This document shows positions 35,268 to 45,514 of a stretch of 64,000 nucleotides of DNA, one piece after another (the stretch's first letter is position 1; each line of letters starts with the position of its first letter). This stretch comes from Paradesertivirga mongoliensis. GTDB taxonomy: Bacteria > Bacteroidota > Bacteroidia > Sphingobacteriales > Sphingobacteriaceae. The notes beneath the pieces were generated by a model that was given only the letters and a program-made list of their open reading frames with translations, was not told the DNA's origin and searched no databases. The stretch covers positions 930,001 through 994,000 of the forward strand of contig NZ_JAFMZO010000002.1 of assembly GCF_024436395.1 (NCBI RefSeq), in the 5' to 3' direction. The translations under genes were made by a program, and so were the position numbers.

Positions 35268-36545
35268 TTACGTTCTTTTTAGGCCAATCTTATGGCCTGC
35301 AATTGAATAATACAATATATATAGATAACAAGGTGCCATTACACTAAAAAACACCCATTGAAAATCGTGTATCTCTTTAAAATGCCCAAAAATAAGCGGG
35401 ATGATAGCTCCACCAGCAATACCCATAATCAAAAAAGCTGAACCGGTTTCAGTAAATCTTCCCAATCCTCTAATCGCCATAGGGAAAATAGCTGGCCACA
35501 TTAATGCATTTGCCAGTCCCAATGCTGCAACAAAACCCACTGATATATATCCTTCGGTAAGAAGCGCTCCAACCGTAAAAACAACACCCAATATTGCTGA
35601 AATTTTCAGACTGTTCTCCTGCGTAATATACTTAGGTATGGCGATGATTCCCGCAACATAGCCCACCAGCATGGCTCCTAAGGTAAATGAGGTATAATAT
35701 TTGGTTTCATCCAGGGGAATACCAAAGCTTTTTCCGTAGATTCCGATAGCATCGCCGGCCATTACTTCTACTCCAACATATAAAAACAAACATAAAACGC
35801 CGAGCAGAAGATGCGGAAATTGTAAAGCACTTGTTTTACCGGCTTCTAATGATCTTCCTTCAGGCTGTGCATTTGCTTTTGAAGCGTCTATATCTGGAAG
35901 CGATGATTTCCGGATCCACAGCGCCAACAAGACTAAAGAGATGGCGATGATGATATACGGTGTTATCACCCGGCCGGCCAACTCATCTAACAATGAATTT
36001 TTACTAAGCACGTCAGTGGTTGCATTTATCTGCGTTTCAAGGGCCGTTGCATCTTTCAACACGATAGCTCCAAGAATTAAAGGACTTAAAATCCCTGCCA
36101 CTTTATTGCAAATTCCCATAATGCTGATTCGTTGAGCGGCGCTCTCAATCGGCCCGACAATACTGATGTAAGGATTAGATGCGGTTTGAAGTATCGATAA
36201 TCCGGCGCCCTGAACAAATAATCCGGTTAAAAAAAGCCCAAAGCTTCTGGCATTCGCAGCCGGCACAAAAATTATCGCACCTAGTGCCATCACAATTAAG
36301 CCCAGTGCCATACCATCTTTCATTCCCGTTTTCTTCAAAATCCAGGATGAAGGAAGCGCAAGAAAAAAGTACGCCATATAAAAGGCAAAAGTCACGAAAA
36401 AAGCCTGAGTGTCTGTTTCAAGGTTACACGCAAGTTTTAAAAAGGGAATAAGAGTACCATTAAGCCAGGTAACAAATCCAAAAATGAAAAACAGTGCACC
36501 TATTATAACGATTGGTTTAGAGGAGTTTGCCGGCTTGATGTCCAT
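35268..36545 (-). CDS. Sugar MFS transporter (FucP/GluP type)
   Basis: A 425-residue member of the major facilitator superfamily with 12 predicted helices. It has the FucP/glucose-galactose porter features: FGFVTWLNGTLIPFLK in helix 1, FLALPSSWILKKTGMKDGMALGL, the SILQTASNPYIS motif in helix 4 and QRISIMGICNKVAG. The family imports fucose, glucose, galactose or N-acetylglucosamine with protons. The substrate is not fixed by sequence. Confidence 0.9.
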   Translation of the reverse strand: MDIKPANSSKPIVIIGALFFIFGFVTWLNGTLIPFLKLACNLETDTQAFFVTFAFYMAYFFLALPSSWILKKTGMKDGMALGLIVMALGAIIFVPAANARSFGLFLTGLFVQGAGLSILQTASNPYISIVGPIESAAQRISIMGICNKVAGILSPLILGAIVLKDATALETQINATTDVLSKNSLLDELAGRVITPYIIIAISLVLLALWIRKSSLPDIDASKANAQPEGRSLEAGKTSALQFPHLLLGVLCLFLYVGVEVMAGDAIGIYGKSFGIPLDETKYYTSFTLGAMLVGYVAGIIAIPKYITQENSLKISAILGVVFTVGALLTEGYISVGFVAALGLANALMWPAIFPMAIRGLGRFTETGSAFLIMGIAGGAIIPLIFGHFKEIHDFQWVFFSVMAPCYLYILYYSIAGHKIGLKRT

Positions 36546-36741
36546 AATACTGTTTATTGTTTAAGTAGTAACAGTCCCAAGATAAAATAAACCCTTTATA
36601 TCTGCAATTAACTTATACTAACCGAACATTTTTTGATGTTTATACTTATATATTAAATGGGTGATTTTGCAGAGGGTTAATAATGACAATAAAATTTTCA
36701 TTTATTTTGCATCTTAGTAGCGTTCTGAAAAGAATAGATTC

Positions 36742-37371
36742 ATGCTTGAACTAATTATATCCGGAATAGGCCTAGGAATCGTGCTCTCATTTGTAACCGG
36801 GCCGGTTTTCTTTGCACTAATAAAAACTTCAATAGAAAAGGGCTTTCACGCCGGAATGTGGCTGGCGGCCGGCGTAGTATTGAGCGATATACTTTACATT
36901 ATGCTCACTATTTACGGTTCTTCCTTTATACAGGTCGAAAGCAGCTATAAAACTCCTATCGGGATTATAGGCAGCATAATTCTACTTGGGATAGGTCTTT
37001 ATTATTTTTTCAAAAAGGTGAAGATTAACCACGAGAACATTAACTGCAAGAAACGCAATACCGGATACTTTTTTAAAGGCTTCCTGATGTGCATTTTTAA
37101 TCCCTCTATGTTTCTATACTGGGTTAGCGTTACCAGCGCCTTTATTTCGATGCACGGCGAATTAAACAGAACAGAAACCATACCTTTCTTTGGCTCCATA
37201 TTGGTCACCCAGTTTAGTATGGATATCGTAAAGGCCTATTATTCTAACAAGTTACGCTACCGGATCAAAGAAAATACCATGGTTACTCTTAATCGCGTGG
37301 CAGGTGGATTGATCATAATTTTCGCGTTAAAGCTTATTTATAATCTGGTATTTACACACTCGTTGATGTGA
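36742..37371 (+). CDS. LysE-family exporter
   Basis: A 209-residue membrane protein with six predicted helices. The N-terminal SGIGLGIVLSFVTGPVFFALIKTSIEKGFHAGMW is the LysE/RhtB signature and FNPSMFLYWV appears in the middle as GFLMCIFNPSMFLYW. The family exports amino acids or related small molecules across the inner membrane. It is a single gene, divergent from the sugar porter and convergent with purF. Confidence 0.88.
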   Translation: MLELIISGIGLGIVLSFVTGPVFFALIKTSIEKGFHAGMWLAAGVVLSDILYIMLTIYGSSFIQVESSYKTPIGIIGSIILLGIGLYYFFKKVKINHENINCKKRNTGYFFKGFLMCIFNPSMFLYWVSVTSAFISMHGELNRTETIPFFGSILVTQFSMDIVKAYYSNKLRYRIKENTMVTLNRVAGGLIIIFALKLIYNLVFTHSLM

Positions 37372-37392
37372 AAGAAAGGGAATAATTAACTA

Positions 37393-37425
37393 AACTTTCC
37401 AAAAGTTCTAAAATTTGGGAAAGTT
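37393..37425. terminator. Hairpin between convergent LysE-family gene and purF
   Basis: AACTTTCCAAA pairs with TTTGGGAAAGTT (one bulged G) around a ten-base loop, 21 bases after the exporter stop. There is no strong U tract on either side, so termination may be partial. Confidence 0.4.
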
Positions 37426-37522
37426 AGCTTTAGCAATAACTGCCATGGGTGGCTATCTTTCAATGTTTGCAAAAAACACCATCTCAAGAAAGTGAACGAC
37501 GTGTCGACCGCCATTATTTAAT

Positions 37523-39427
37523 TTATACGTAAGCCCGCTGATTCTTCCCTTCTACCCAGTTCATATAGGCCCGGTTAACCACCTTGTTACCGCCGGGTGT
37601 TGGATAGTCGCCAGAAAAGTACCAATCGCCTAGATGATTAGGACAAGCTTTATGCAGGTTATCCAGCGTCTGATAAATTACTTCGACTTCAGCTTTAATA
37701 TCAGGAGGAGAGATAATCTTCGCTATTCTGGCCGAAATTTCCTCATCAGTAAATGGTTCATAAATCGCTTTTACATAATTCGGAACTTGTTCCTTGTCTA
37801 ACGATACCGAAGCTTTGCACTTTTCGTAGGTTTCCCAGATTAAATGCTCCCGGTCGCTGTCTTTAAGAAGGGAAATTGCTGCTTCAAATGCCACAAACTC
37901 GCCCATCCGCGACATATCGATACCATAACAATCCGGGTAACGGATTTGAGGTGCAGAAGAAACGATTACAATTTTTACCGGTCCCAGGCGATCTAATATT
38001 CTCAAAATGCTTTGTTTCAAGGTAGTTCCCCTAACGATCGAGTCATCTATTACCACTAACGAGTCTTTACCTCTTCGTATGAGTCCGTAAGTAGTGTCAT
38101 AGACATGGGATACCATATCTTGCCGGTCCGCGTCCTGTGTTATAAAAGTGCGGAGTTTAGCGTCTTTAATTGCAATCTTTTCTACCCGGGGCGCGAGATT
38201 TAACATTTCCTCCAGCTCCTGATCAGAAATTTTATCGCTGCGGTTCAACAGAGTTTCTTTCTGCAGTTGATTGACATATTTGTATAAGCCATCAACCATC
38301 CCGTAAAAGGCAACCTCCGCCGTATTTGGAATAAACGAAACAACCGTATTTTTCAGGTCGTTGTTTACCGCCTTAAGGATTTGTGGACATAGAAGGCGTC
38401 CGAGTTGCTTACGCTCACTATAAATATCGGCGTCGCTTCCGCGGGAGAAATAAATCCGCTCAAACGAACATGACTTCTGTTCGCCAGGTTCGCGAAACTG
38501 TTCTTCAGAAATGTCGCCGTTCTTTTTAATAATAAGTGCGTGGCCAGGCTTTATTTCCTTGATAGAACCGATAGGCACATTGAAAGCAGTTTGAATGGCC
38601 GGTCTTTCTGAAGTAACCACCACCACTTCATCATCGATATAATAATATGCGGGGCGAATGCCCGACGGATCGCGCATTACGAAAGCATCGCCATGACCAA
38701 AGATCCCTTCAATGGTATAACCGCCATCCCAGGTTTTGGCCGAACGGCGAAGAATATGTGCAACGTCAATATTGTCAGCGATAAGATGACTTATCTCTGC
38801 ATTAGAAAATCCTTTTCCTTTATAAGAATCGAAAATTTCCTGATTTTCAGTATCAAGAAAGTGGCCTATCTTTTCCAGAACAGTCACCGTATCGGCACGT
38901 TCTTTAGGGTGCTGACCAAGTTCATATAGCTGCTCGAGCAATTCGTCCACATTGGTCATATTGAAATTACCGGCAATCACAAGATTACGGGTCATCCAGT
39001 TATTCTGCCGAAGAAAAGGGTGGCAATTCTCAATACTGTTCTTTCCATGAGTACCATACCGAAGATGCCCCATTAAAACCTCGCCGGTGAAGCTTATATT
39101 TTCTTTAAGCCATTCAGCATCCTGAAAATGTTCCGGAGAAGTGCTTTGTACCTCGGCGAATTTCTTCTGTACGTACTCAAATACTTCGGAAACTGCAGAC
39201 GACCCCATGGCGCGATAACGGCTAATGTAGCGGTTGCCGGGAGCCACATTAAGTTTGATAGTTGCTATACCTGCCCCATCCTGCCCGCGGTTGTGCTGCT
39301 TTTCCATCAACAAATACAACTTATTGAGGCCGTAAAGGGCCGTGCCGTATTTTTGCTGATAATAAGAGAGAGGTTTTAGAAGACGAATAAGTGCGATACC
39401 GCACTCATGTTTTATGGAATCACTCAT
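37523..39427 (-). CDS. purF: Amidophosphoribosyltransferase (long form)
   Basis: A 634-residue protein with a class II glutamine amidotransferase domain (nucleophile Cys9 in KHECGIALI, then GRQD/NRGQDGAGIAT and GHLRYGTHG) and a phosphoribosyltransferase domain with the PRPP loop LVVIDDSIVRGTTLKQS near 455-471. It makes phosphoribosylamine, the first purine step. It is about 130 residues longer than E. coli PurF, with the extra mass inside and at the C-terminus; long forms like this are common in Bacteroidota, often beside a standard PurF, so it may have a specialised role. Single gene on the minus strand. Confidence 0.88.
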   Translation of the reverse strand: MSDSIKHECGIALIRLLKPLSYYQQKYGTALYGLNKLYLLMEKQHNRGQDGAGIATIKLNVAPGNRYISRYRAMGSSAVSEVFEYVQKKFAEVQSTSPEHFQDAEWLKENISFTGEVLMGHLRYGTHGKNSIENCHPFLRQNNWMTRNLVIAGNFNMTNVDELLEQLYELGQHPKERADTVTVLEKIGHFLDTENQEIFDSYKGKGFSNAEISHLIADNIDVAHILRRSAKTWDGGYTIEGIFGHGDAFVMRDPSGIRPAYYYIDDEVVVVTSERPAIQTAFNVPIGSIKEIKPGHALIIKKNGDISEEQFREPGEQKSCSFERIYFSRGSDADIYSERKQLGRLLCPQILKAVNNDLKNTVVSFIPNTAEVAFYGMVDGLYKYVNQLQKETLLNRSDKISDQELEEMLNLAPRVEKIAIKDAKLRTFITQDADRQDMVSHVYDTTYGLIRRGKDSLVVIDDSIVRGTTLKQSILRILDRLGPVKIVIVSSAPQIRYPDCYGIDMSRMGEFVAFEAAISLLKDSDREHLIWETYEKCKASVSLDKEQVPNYVKAIYEPFTDEEISARIAKIISPPDIKAEVEVIYQTLDNLHKACPNHLGDWYFSGDYPTPGGNKVVNRAYMNWVEGKNQRAYV

Positions 39428-39540
39428 AGTTGGTAACGAGTATGCAAAATTAGTGTTTTAAATCAGAAACCTTTCAAAACCTTAACGGAAAATTTCCACA
39501 AAATACATTCAGACTTAATACTTTACCTAATGATGATGTT

Positions 39541-41037
39541 TTAACTCAGCAACCCAGGGAACAAGCCGTACAAAATCAGCAGGAACGTTAGAAACACGAT
39601 AACAACGGTTAAAAAATCGCGTTTCACGTGAACAGCCACAGCGGCCTCCGAATTTTTAAGATATGCGTAAAGGGGTATTTTAAGGTAATAAAAAAGTGAA
39701 ATGACGGTGGCTACAGCACCGGTAATTAATAAACCAAGCGCCCAAATCGAATCAGACGCCGCATAATACTCGAACGCCGAAGAGAACACAAACAATTTAG
39801 CGATAAAGCCAGCCGTGGGCGGCAATCCTGTTAAGGCCACCAAAACGATCACAAAGCAAACAAACTCGACCTTCAGCACCTTCCCCAGACCTTTGTATGT
39901 TCTTATATCTGTGCTTCCGGTATGATCCGCCACTTTGTCTACCAGCATGAAGGCCGCCATATTCATGATGGCATAAATAATGAAATATATAATCAGGCTC
40001 GAAAAACCGCTTCCTTCAAAAGCAATTAAGGCCATTAACGCGAAGCCGGTATGACCTATCGACGAATAGGCGAGCATCCGCTTGACGTTATTTTGCCAGA
40101 TAGCGCTGAAATTCCCGAGAATCATAGTTACGATGGCAACAACAGAAAGCACCGCCCGAAAATCGAACAGATCAGGAAGTTTATACGATTGCGCCGGAAG
40201 CAAAAACGGTTCTAAAAACCTTATCAGGATTGCAAAACCAGCAATCTTAGGTGCGGTGGAAAGAAATGCAGTAACTGGTGTGGGCGCTCCCTCATACACA
40301 TCCGGGCTCCAGAAATGTAAGGGTACAAATGAAAGCTTGAATCCGATTCCTACCAAAACCAATACTATTGCCAGAGCTACTGCCGGATCTGAAATGAGGT
40401 CCAGTCGGTTTAAGAAGACAGGGTCAATAATATTTAAAGTACCTGTAAAGCCATACAGAAGAGACATTCCATACAACATAACCGCCGAGCATATCGAGCC
40501 AAATAAGGCATATTTCATAGCCGCCTCGGTTTGCCTTTTATCTGCGGATGCATAACCCACCATTAGATAAGAAGCGATAGAGACCATTTCTACCGACAAG
40601 TAAATCATCAGTAAGCTGGATGCCATACTCATAAGATTCAGGCCGATTAGTACTGCCGGCAAAAGCATGTATAAATCGCCTACCCCTTTCCGATGGTTTT
40701 GAAGCGGTTTGTGAAATCTGATGAAAATCGCAAAAAGGATGGTTACAGCGCTAAAAATATATTTAAACGCAATGCTGGTCGAGTCGAGAATCAGAGAATT
40801 ATCAAAAAGCGTAACTCTTGCGATGTCGGAATTTTGAATAAAGCCAACACCTGTCGAGAGGAATATTCCGGCAATACAGATCCGGTAGGCCCACGCAGAT
40901 CTTTTAGCATGACTGATCAAATCGGCCAGAATAACAAGAATAAATGTTAAAACCAATACCAGTTCCTGAAGGAGAAAAGAAAAACCCTTCAGTGTTGACT
41001 GAATCAATTGACTAATATGTGGTAAGAACTCGTTCAT
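39541..41037 (-). CDS. nuoN: NADH-quinone oxidoreductase subunit N
   Basis: A 498-residue antiporter-like membrane subunit of complex I with about 14 helices. The proton-path residues are visible in VSIASYLMVGY and the Lys in FKLSFVPLHFWSPDVYEGAPTPVTAFLS and SIGHTGFALM. It couples quinone reduction to proton transfer. It is the last gene of the nuoH-N run and overlaps nuoM by one base. Confidence 0.96.
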   Translation of the reverse strand: MNEFLPHISQLIQSTLKGFSFLLQELVLVLTFILVILADLISHAKRSAWAYRICIAGIFLSTGVGFIQNSDIARVTLFDNSLILDSTSIAFKYIFSAVTILFAIFIRFHKPLQNHRKGVGDLYMLLPAVLIGLNLMSMASSLLMIYLSVEMVSIASYLMVGYASADKRQTEAAMKYALFGSICSAVMLYGMSLLYGFTGTLNIIDPVFLNRLDLISDPAVALAIVLVLVGIGFKLSFVPLHFWSPDVYEGAPTPVTAFLSTAPKIAGFAILIRFLEPFLLPAQSYKLPDLFDFRAVLSVVAIVTMILGNFSAIWQNNVKRMLAYSSIGHTGFALMALIAFEGSGFSSLIIYFIIYAIMNMAAFMLVDKVADHTGSTDIRTYKGLGKVLKVEFVCFVIVLVALTGLPPTAGFIAKLFVFSSAFEYYAASDSIWALGLLITGAVATVISLFYYLKIPLYAYLKNSEAAVAVHVKRDFLTVVIVFLTFLLILYGLFPGLLS

Positions 41038-42638
41038 TATTTAAGGTTCACCAAACGAATTAACTCCAGCACCGAGGCGTTCATCTTGTCGAATGCAAGA
41101 GATGGTAAAATTCCCAAAAGAAGCGCAAAAACAGTAAGGGAGGTTAGTACAAATATCTCCCGCCCGTTAACATCTGTGAGTTTTGATTTCCAGTCTTCAC
41201 CGCCCATTAGTCGCGTTTTGCCGAAAAACATCCGTTGTAAAGTCCAGAGGAGATAAGCCGCGCTTAGTAAAATTCCAATGGAGCCACAAATGGCCATCCA
41301 GCGCGGCAAAAGTCCGTTTACACTTTCAGACGTAAAAGCTCCGATCAAACTAAATGCTTCTGCAATGAAAGCCGAGAAACCGGGCAAACCAAGCGAAGCA
41401 AAAAAGGCAATCATAATAAATGTGGTGTACTTTGGCATAATTAAAGCCAATCCCCTGAAATCATGGATGTAGCGGCTATGAACCCTGTTGTAAATTACTC
41501 CCACCAAAAAGAATAACATGGTCGACAAAAAGCCATGACTTATCATTTGAAGCATTGCCCCGCTAATACCTTCGGCTGTTATGGAGGCTATTCCCAGAAG
41601 AACGAAACCCATATGCGACACCGAGGAATAGGCGATCATACGCTTCAGATCATTTTGCGCCAAAGCGTTTAGGGCACCATAGATGATCGAAACCACCCCA
41701 ATTAATCCCAACCACCAGGCCGAGTCGATAGCAGCGTCGGGGAAAATGCTCATGCAGATTCTTAAAATTCCATAGCCCCCGATTTTTAAAAGGATACCTG
41801 CCAGGATGATAGACACCGGAGTAGGCGCCTCCACGTGTGCATCCGGCAACCAAGTATGCAAAGGCACGATCGGCACTTTAATCGCGAAAGCAATGAATAA
41901 TACAATAAAGCCGAGCAGACGGGCCGGAATACCAAATATCTGCTGCTCAGCAAGCGCTGAAAAAATGGAACCGGGAATATAGTTATCCGGATTCATCATA
42001 TGCAACATATTGAAGGTATGGTTTCCGGTAATGGGATCCTGAACTGAAAAATACAATCCTATAATCACCAGCAACATAAATACCGATCCGAAAAGTGTGT
42101 ACAGGAAAAATTTTATCGCCGCATATTCTCTTCGTGCGCCGCCCCACATCCCGATAAGAAAATAAAGCGGAAGCAACATTAACTCGTAAAAGATATAGAA
42201 CAGAAAGAAGTCTAATGCACAAAACACACCCATAATAGCCGTATTCAAAAGCATCAGCAAAGCGAAATATCCTTTTAAATTAGTCTTGATCTCCCATGAT
42301 GAAAGCACCGCAATGAACATCACTACCGAGCTAAGAACCAGGAAGGGCATTGAAAGGCCATCAATTCCGAGAAAATAATCTATTTGCAAAGATCCCAGTC
42401 TGCCGAGCTGAAGATTTATCCAGCTAACCTGCTCAACCAGCTGGTATTTACTTTTAGCATCGATACCAGAAAATGCATTACCATCGAAGTTGAGATAGAT
42501 GAATGCACTCATGATTACCTGGATACCAACCGCTGCAAGAGCTACGTATTTATATCGTTGTTGCCAGGCGTAAGGAAGAACAAGGATAAGCAAGCCCGCT
42601 GCAAGTGGTAAAAATATCAGGAGAGAAAGCAAACTCAT
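41037..42638 (-). CDS. nuoM: NADH-quinone oxidoreductase subunit M
   Basis: A 533-residue antiporter-like subunit. The key Glu of helix 5 is in YIFYELMLLPLYFLIG and the conserved block IAFAIKVPIVPLHTWLPDAHVEAPTPVSIILAG carries the helix-7/8 Lys. AYSSVSHMGFVLLG confirms the family. The gene overlaps nuoL by four bases and nuoN by one. Confidence 0.97.
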   Translation of the reverse strand: MSLLSLLIFLPLAAGLLILVLPYAWQQRYKYVALAAVGIQVIMSAFIYLNFDGNAFSGIDAKSKYQLVEQVSWINLQLGRLGSLQIDYFLGIDGLSMPFLVLSSVVMFIAVLSSWEIKTNLKGYFALLMLLNTAIMGVFCALDFFLFYIFYELMLLPLYFLIGMWGGARREYAAIKFFLYTLFGSVFMLLVIIGLYFSVQDPITGNHTFNMLHMMNPDNYIPGSIFSALAEQQIFGIPARLLGFIVLFIAFAIKVPIVPLHTWLPDAHVEAPTPVSIILAGILLKIGGYGILRICMSIFPDAAIDSAWWLGLIGVVSIIYGALNALAQNDLKRMIAYSSVSHMGFVLLGIASITAEGISGAMLQMISHGFLSTMLFFLVGVIYNRVHSRYIHDFRGLALIMPKYTTFIMIAFFASLGLPGFSAFIAEAFSLIGAFTSESVNGLLPRWMAICGSIGILLSAAYLLWTLQRMFFGKTRLMGGEDWKSKLTDVNGREIFVLTSLTVFALLLGILPSLAFDKMNASVLELIRLVNLK

Positions 42639-44671
42639 ATCGCGGGGAAAAATAATTTAATTATGAAAAAGCAAAGTACAACCAGAACCATGGTTAGGAG
42701 GTAATGCTGCAACCTTCCCGTCTGGAAATTCCGGGCGAAGTTACCAATTGTTTTCGCCATTGATGCAACTGCATGGATAAGTCCATCTACAACATACCGG
42801 TCTAACCAATCACTGATTTTTGATAAAACTATGCCGATGTTTGCGATTAAATTGACAAGTCCATCAACAACCTTTTTGTCGAATAAAAAAGCTCTGCTTG
42901 CAAGTTTTGTGGTTCCGTTTACAAAAAGTCGTTGATAGATGTCGTCAAAAAACCACTGTCTGTTCAGAAACAGAAAAACCGGATTTGACGATAAGTCTGG
43001 CGCTTGTTTTGACTTAACATACCACTTATAGGCAAGCGCGATCATTAAAATAGCCAGAACGTTGACGATGACAGGAATAAAAGTATGATAATCAAAAACA
43101 GAAGCATGTTTGATAGCCTGTTGTGGCAATCCTTGCAAAATCCATGAACCTTCGTACGATAGCGGGTGGAATGAGAATCCCAAAAACAAGCAGAAGACCG
43201 CAAGCACGACCATGACGTATTTCATAGCAGCGGGAGCCTCGTGTATTATGACTTTGTCGGAAAATTGGCCTTTTAAGCGAAATTCGCCGAAGAATGTCTT
43301 GAATATAAGCCTGAAAATATAAAATGCGGTAAGTAACGAGGTTAGAAGAGCCGAATAAGGTATAAGTTTTACCCAGCCACCTTGCGAATCCGCCCATTCG
43401 AACGATTGTATAAGAATAGCATCTTTGGATAAAAATCCGGATGTAAAAGGTATTCCTGAAAGGGCCAGCGACGCCAGTATCATGGTAATAAATGTAAGCG
43501 GCATCGCCTTTCGCAGGCCGCCCATGTTTCGAATATCCTGATGATCAAAATCGGCTTCAGTTTTCGCCCGGAAATGCGCCATTTCATGAATTACCGCCCC
43601 AGCCGCCAGGAACAACAGGCACTTAAAGAAAGCGTGAGTTACAAGATGAAAGATTCCGGCACCATAAGCCCCCACTCCCATTGCAATCATCATAAAACCT
43701 AACTGAGAGATGGTGGAAAAGGCTAAGATCCTTTTAATATCGTTTTGAGTAAGGGCAATAGTAGCGGCCATAAATGCCGTGAAAGCGCCTATGGAGGCGA
43801 TTACTACTAACACGGTAGGATCGAAAATCGGATAAATCCGCGCCAGAAGAAACACTCCTGCTGCCACCATGGTTGCTGCATGAATTAACGAAGAAACGGA
43901 GGTGGGTCCCTCCATGGCATCGGGCAGCCATGTATGTAGTGGAAACTGTGCAGATTTTGCAGTAGCAGCAAGAAAAAAAGCTAAACCTGCTATCGTAAGC
44001 CATGCACCGGGCGCAATTCCAGAACCCACGGTCTGGGCAACTAAGCCTTCTTCGCCGAACAGGAGATTAATATCTAATGTTCTGAACGTAGAAAACACAA
44101 TCATTATTCCGGTGAGAAAACCCAGATCCCCAAGACGGTTTACAATAAAAGCTTTTTTGCTGGCCTGGGTTGCGGCTTCCTTTGTAAACCAGAACCCAAT
44201 AAGCAGGTAGGATGAAAAACCCACCAATTCCCAGAACATGTATACAATAAGTAAATTATCGATGATCACCAGGCCCAGCATAGCAAAACAAAATAAGCCT
44301 AGATAGGCCCAGTATCTATGCAAATACGGATCACCAAGCATATACATGGTTGAATAGATATGCACCAGAAGCGAAATAAGCGAAACCAGCACCAACATTA
44401 AAACCGACAGGTTATTGAGTAATATACCAGCCGTAAATTCGGTGCCGCCTATTGTAAACCAGGAAAGCTGCTCGTGGACAATATTTCGGTTCCAGATTTT
44501 GAAGAATAAAAAAGCAGATAAAAGCAGGCTAACGGAAATATTAAAAATAGAAAAGTAGGCACCCCTGCCCTGCTTGCCGGGAATAAGTGTTATTCCCAAA
44601 AAGGTTATCAGTGGAAGCAGCGCAGTTAAAGCCGCCAGTAAACTAAGATTTCCCTGAGTTAATGTCTCCAA
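42635..44671 (-). CDS. nuoL: NADH-quinone oxidoreductase subunit L
   Basis: A 678-residue subunit, the largest proton-pumping subunit of complex I. It contains WELVGFSSYLLIGFW, the Lys-bearing KSAQFPLHTWLPDAMEGPTSVSSLIHAATMV, and a long C-terminal region that includes the lateral helix. It is some 60 residues longer than in E. coli. The gene follows nuoK after one base. Confidence 0.97.
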   Translation of the reverse strand: METLTQGNLSLLAALTALLPLITFLGITLIPGKQGRGAYFSIFNISVSLLLSAFLFFKIWNRNIVHEQLSWFTIGGTEFTAGILLNNLSVLMLVLVSLISLLVHIYSTMYMLGDPYLHRYWAYLGLFCFAMLGLVIIDNLLIVYMFWELVGFSSYLLIGFWFTKEAATQASKKAFIVNRLGDLGFLTGIMIVFSTFRTLDINLLFGEEGLVAQTVGSGIAPGAWLTIAGLAFFLAATAKSAQFPLHTWLPDAMEGPTSVSSLIHAATMVAAGVFLLARIYPIFDPTVLVVIASIGAFTAFMAATIALTQNDIKRILAFSTISQLGFMMIAMGVGAYGAGIFHLVTHAFFKCLLFLAAGAVIHEMAHFRAKTEADFDHQDIRNMGGLRKAMPLTFITMILASLALSGIPFTSGFLSKDAILIQSFEWADSQGGWVKLIPYSALLTSLLTAFYIFRLIFKTFFGEFRLKGQFSDKVIIHEAPAAMKYVMVVLAVFCLFLGFSFHPLSYEGSWILQGLPQQAIKHASVFDYHTFIPVIVNVLAILMIALAYKWYVKSKQAPDLSSNPVFLFLNRQWFFDDIYQRLFVNGTTKLASRAFLFDKKVVDGLVNLIANIGIVLSKISDWLDRYVVDGLIHAVASMAKTIGNFARNFQTGRLQHYLLTMVLVVLCFFIIKLFFPAI

Positions 44672-44672
44672 A

Positions 44673-44978
44673 TTAATCTCGTAATTGATCTATTTTAGTT
44701 GGATCGATGGTCCTGTAATACTTATACACGTTTAAAATAATAGCCAGTGTTACAGCTACGGTTGCGGCGGCAAGCACGATGGCAAATAATGCAAACACCT
44801 GTCCGCCCAGAGCTATCTTATCATGTTTGCTAAACGCCACGAAATTAAGAATTGCCGCATTTAACATAAACTCAATTCCAATTAAGATCATGATTGCATT
44901 TTTCTTGGCCAATACCGCGTATAGTCCAATGCAAAATAAAATGGCGCTAACAAGCATAAAATGTGCGAGTGGAATCAT
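44673..44978 (-). CDS. nuoK: NADH-quinone oxidoreductase subunit K
   Basis: A 101-residue, three-helix subunit. The conserved membrane glutamate lies in LIGIEFMLNAAILNFVAFS, with the second in the following helix region. Length and order are as usual. Overlaps nuoJ by four bases. Confidence 0.96.
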   Translation of the reverse strand: MIPLAHFMLVSAILFCIGLYAVLAKKNAIMILIGIEFMLNAAILNFVAFSKHDKIALGGQVFALFAIVLAAATVAVTLAIILNVYKYYRTIDPTKIDQLRD

Positions 44979-45514
44979 TGTTCTTTTTCCTTTCTGGCCA
45001 GATGTGCGGCGCCGATGAGAGCCATCAAAAGCAATACTGAAACCACCTCAAAAGGAAGCAGATATCTGGTCATAATATTAATTCCCAAATAATGAATGGT
45101 GTTATCGGTCGGTTTCAGTGTATTTTCTTTCGATTGTTGAATCCATTGAAATTCGCCGGGATCTAATTTAAGTAAGACCATCAAGAGAACACCCAGAAAA
45201 ACCACAGATACCGTAATACCCGGTAAATAATGCAGAAAGCCGCTTTGCTCGGATGCCTCGGGATTGTTTAAAAGCTCCCTGTTCGAAAGCAGGAAAGCAA
45301 AGATCATCAACACCAGTACGCCGCCCACATAGATAACCAATTGCGTTACAGCCACAAAATCAGCCAACGCAAACACAAACAGGCCTGCCATCGAAAACAG
45401 CGTTAAAAAAAACAAAAATATGGAACGCACAAAGTTCTTAAGACTGACGACCAGCAGTGCTGACAGCAGTGCCGTGGCACTTATAACATAAAACGCAAGT
45501 TGTTCTATTGTCAT
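44975..45514 (-). CDS. nuoJ: NADH-quinone oxidoreductase subunit J
   Basis: A 179-residue, five-helix subunit. The third helix segment AVTQLVIYVGGVLVLMIFAFLL is the family mark, including the pi-bulge region important for coupling. Overlaps nuoI by four bases and nuoK by four. Confidence 0.95.
   Translation of the reverse strand: MTIEQLAFYVISATALLSALLVVSLKNFVRSIFLFFLTLFSMAGLFVFALADFVAVTQLVIYVGGVLVLMIFAFLLSNRELLNNPEASEQSGFLHYLPGITVSVVFLGVLLMVLLKLDPGEFQWIQQSKENTLKPTDNTIHYLGINIMTRYLLPFEVVSVLLLMALIGAAHLARKEKEQ

Noticed and set aside
40082..40555. 157-codon plus-strand ORF
   Set aside because: It is inside nuoN on the opposite strand and shows no membrane or domain pattern.
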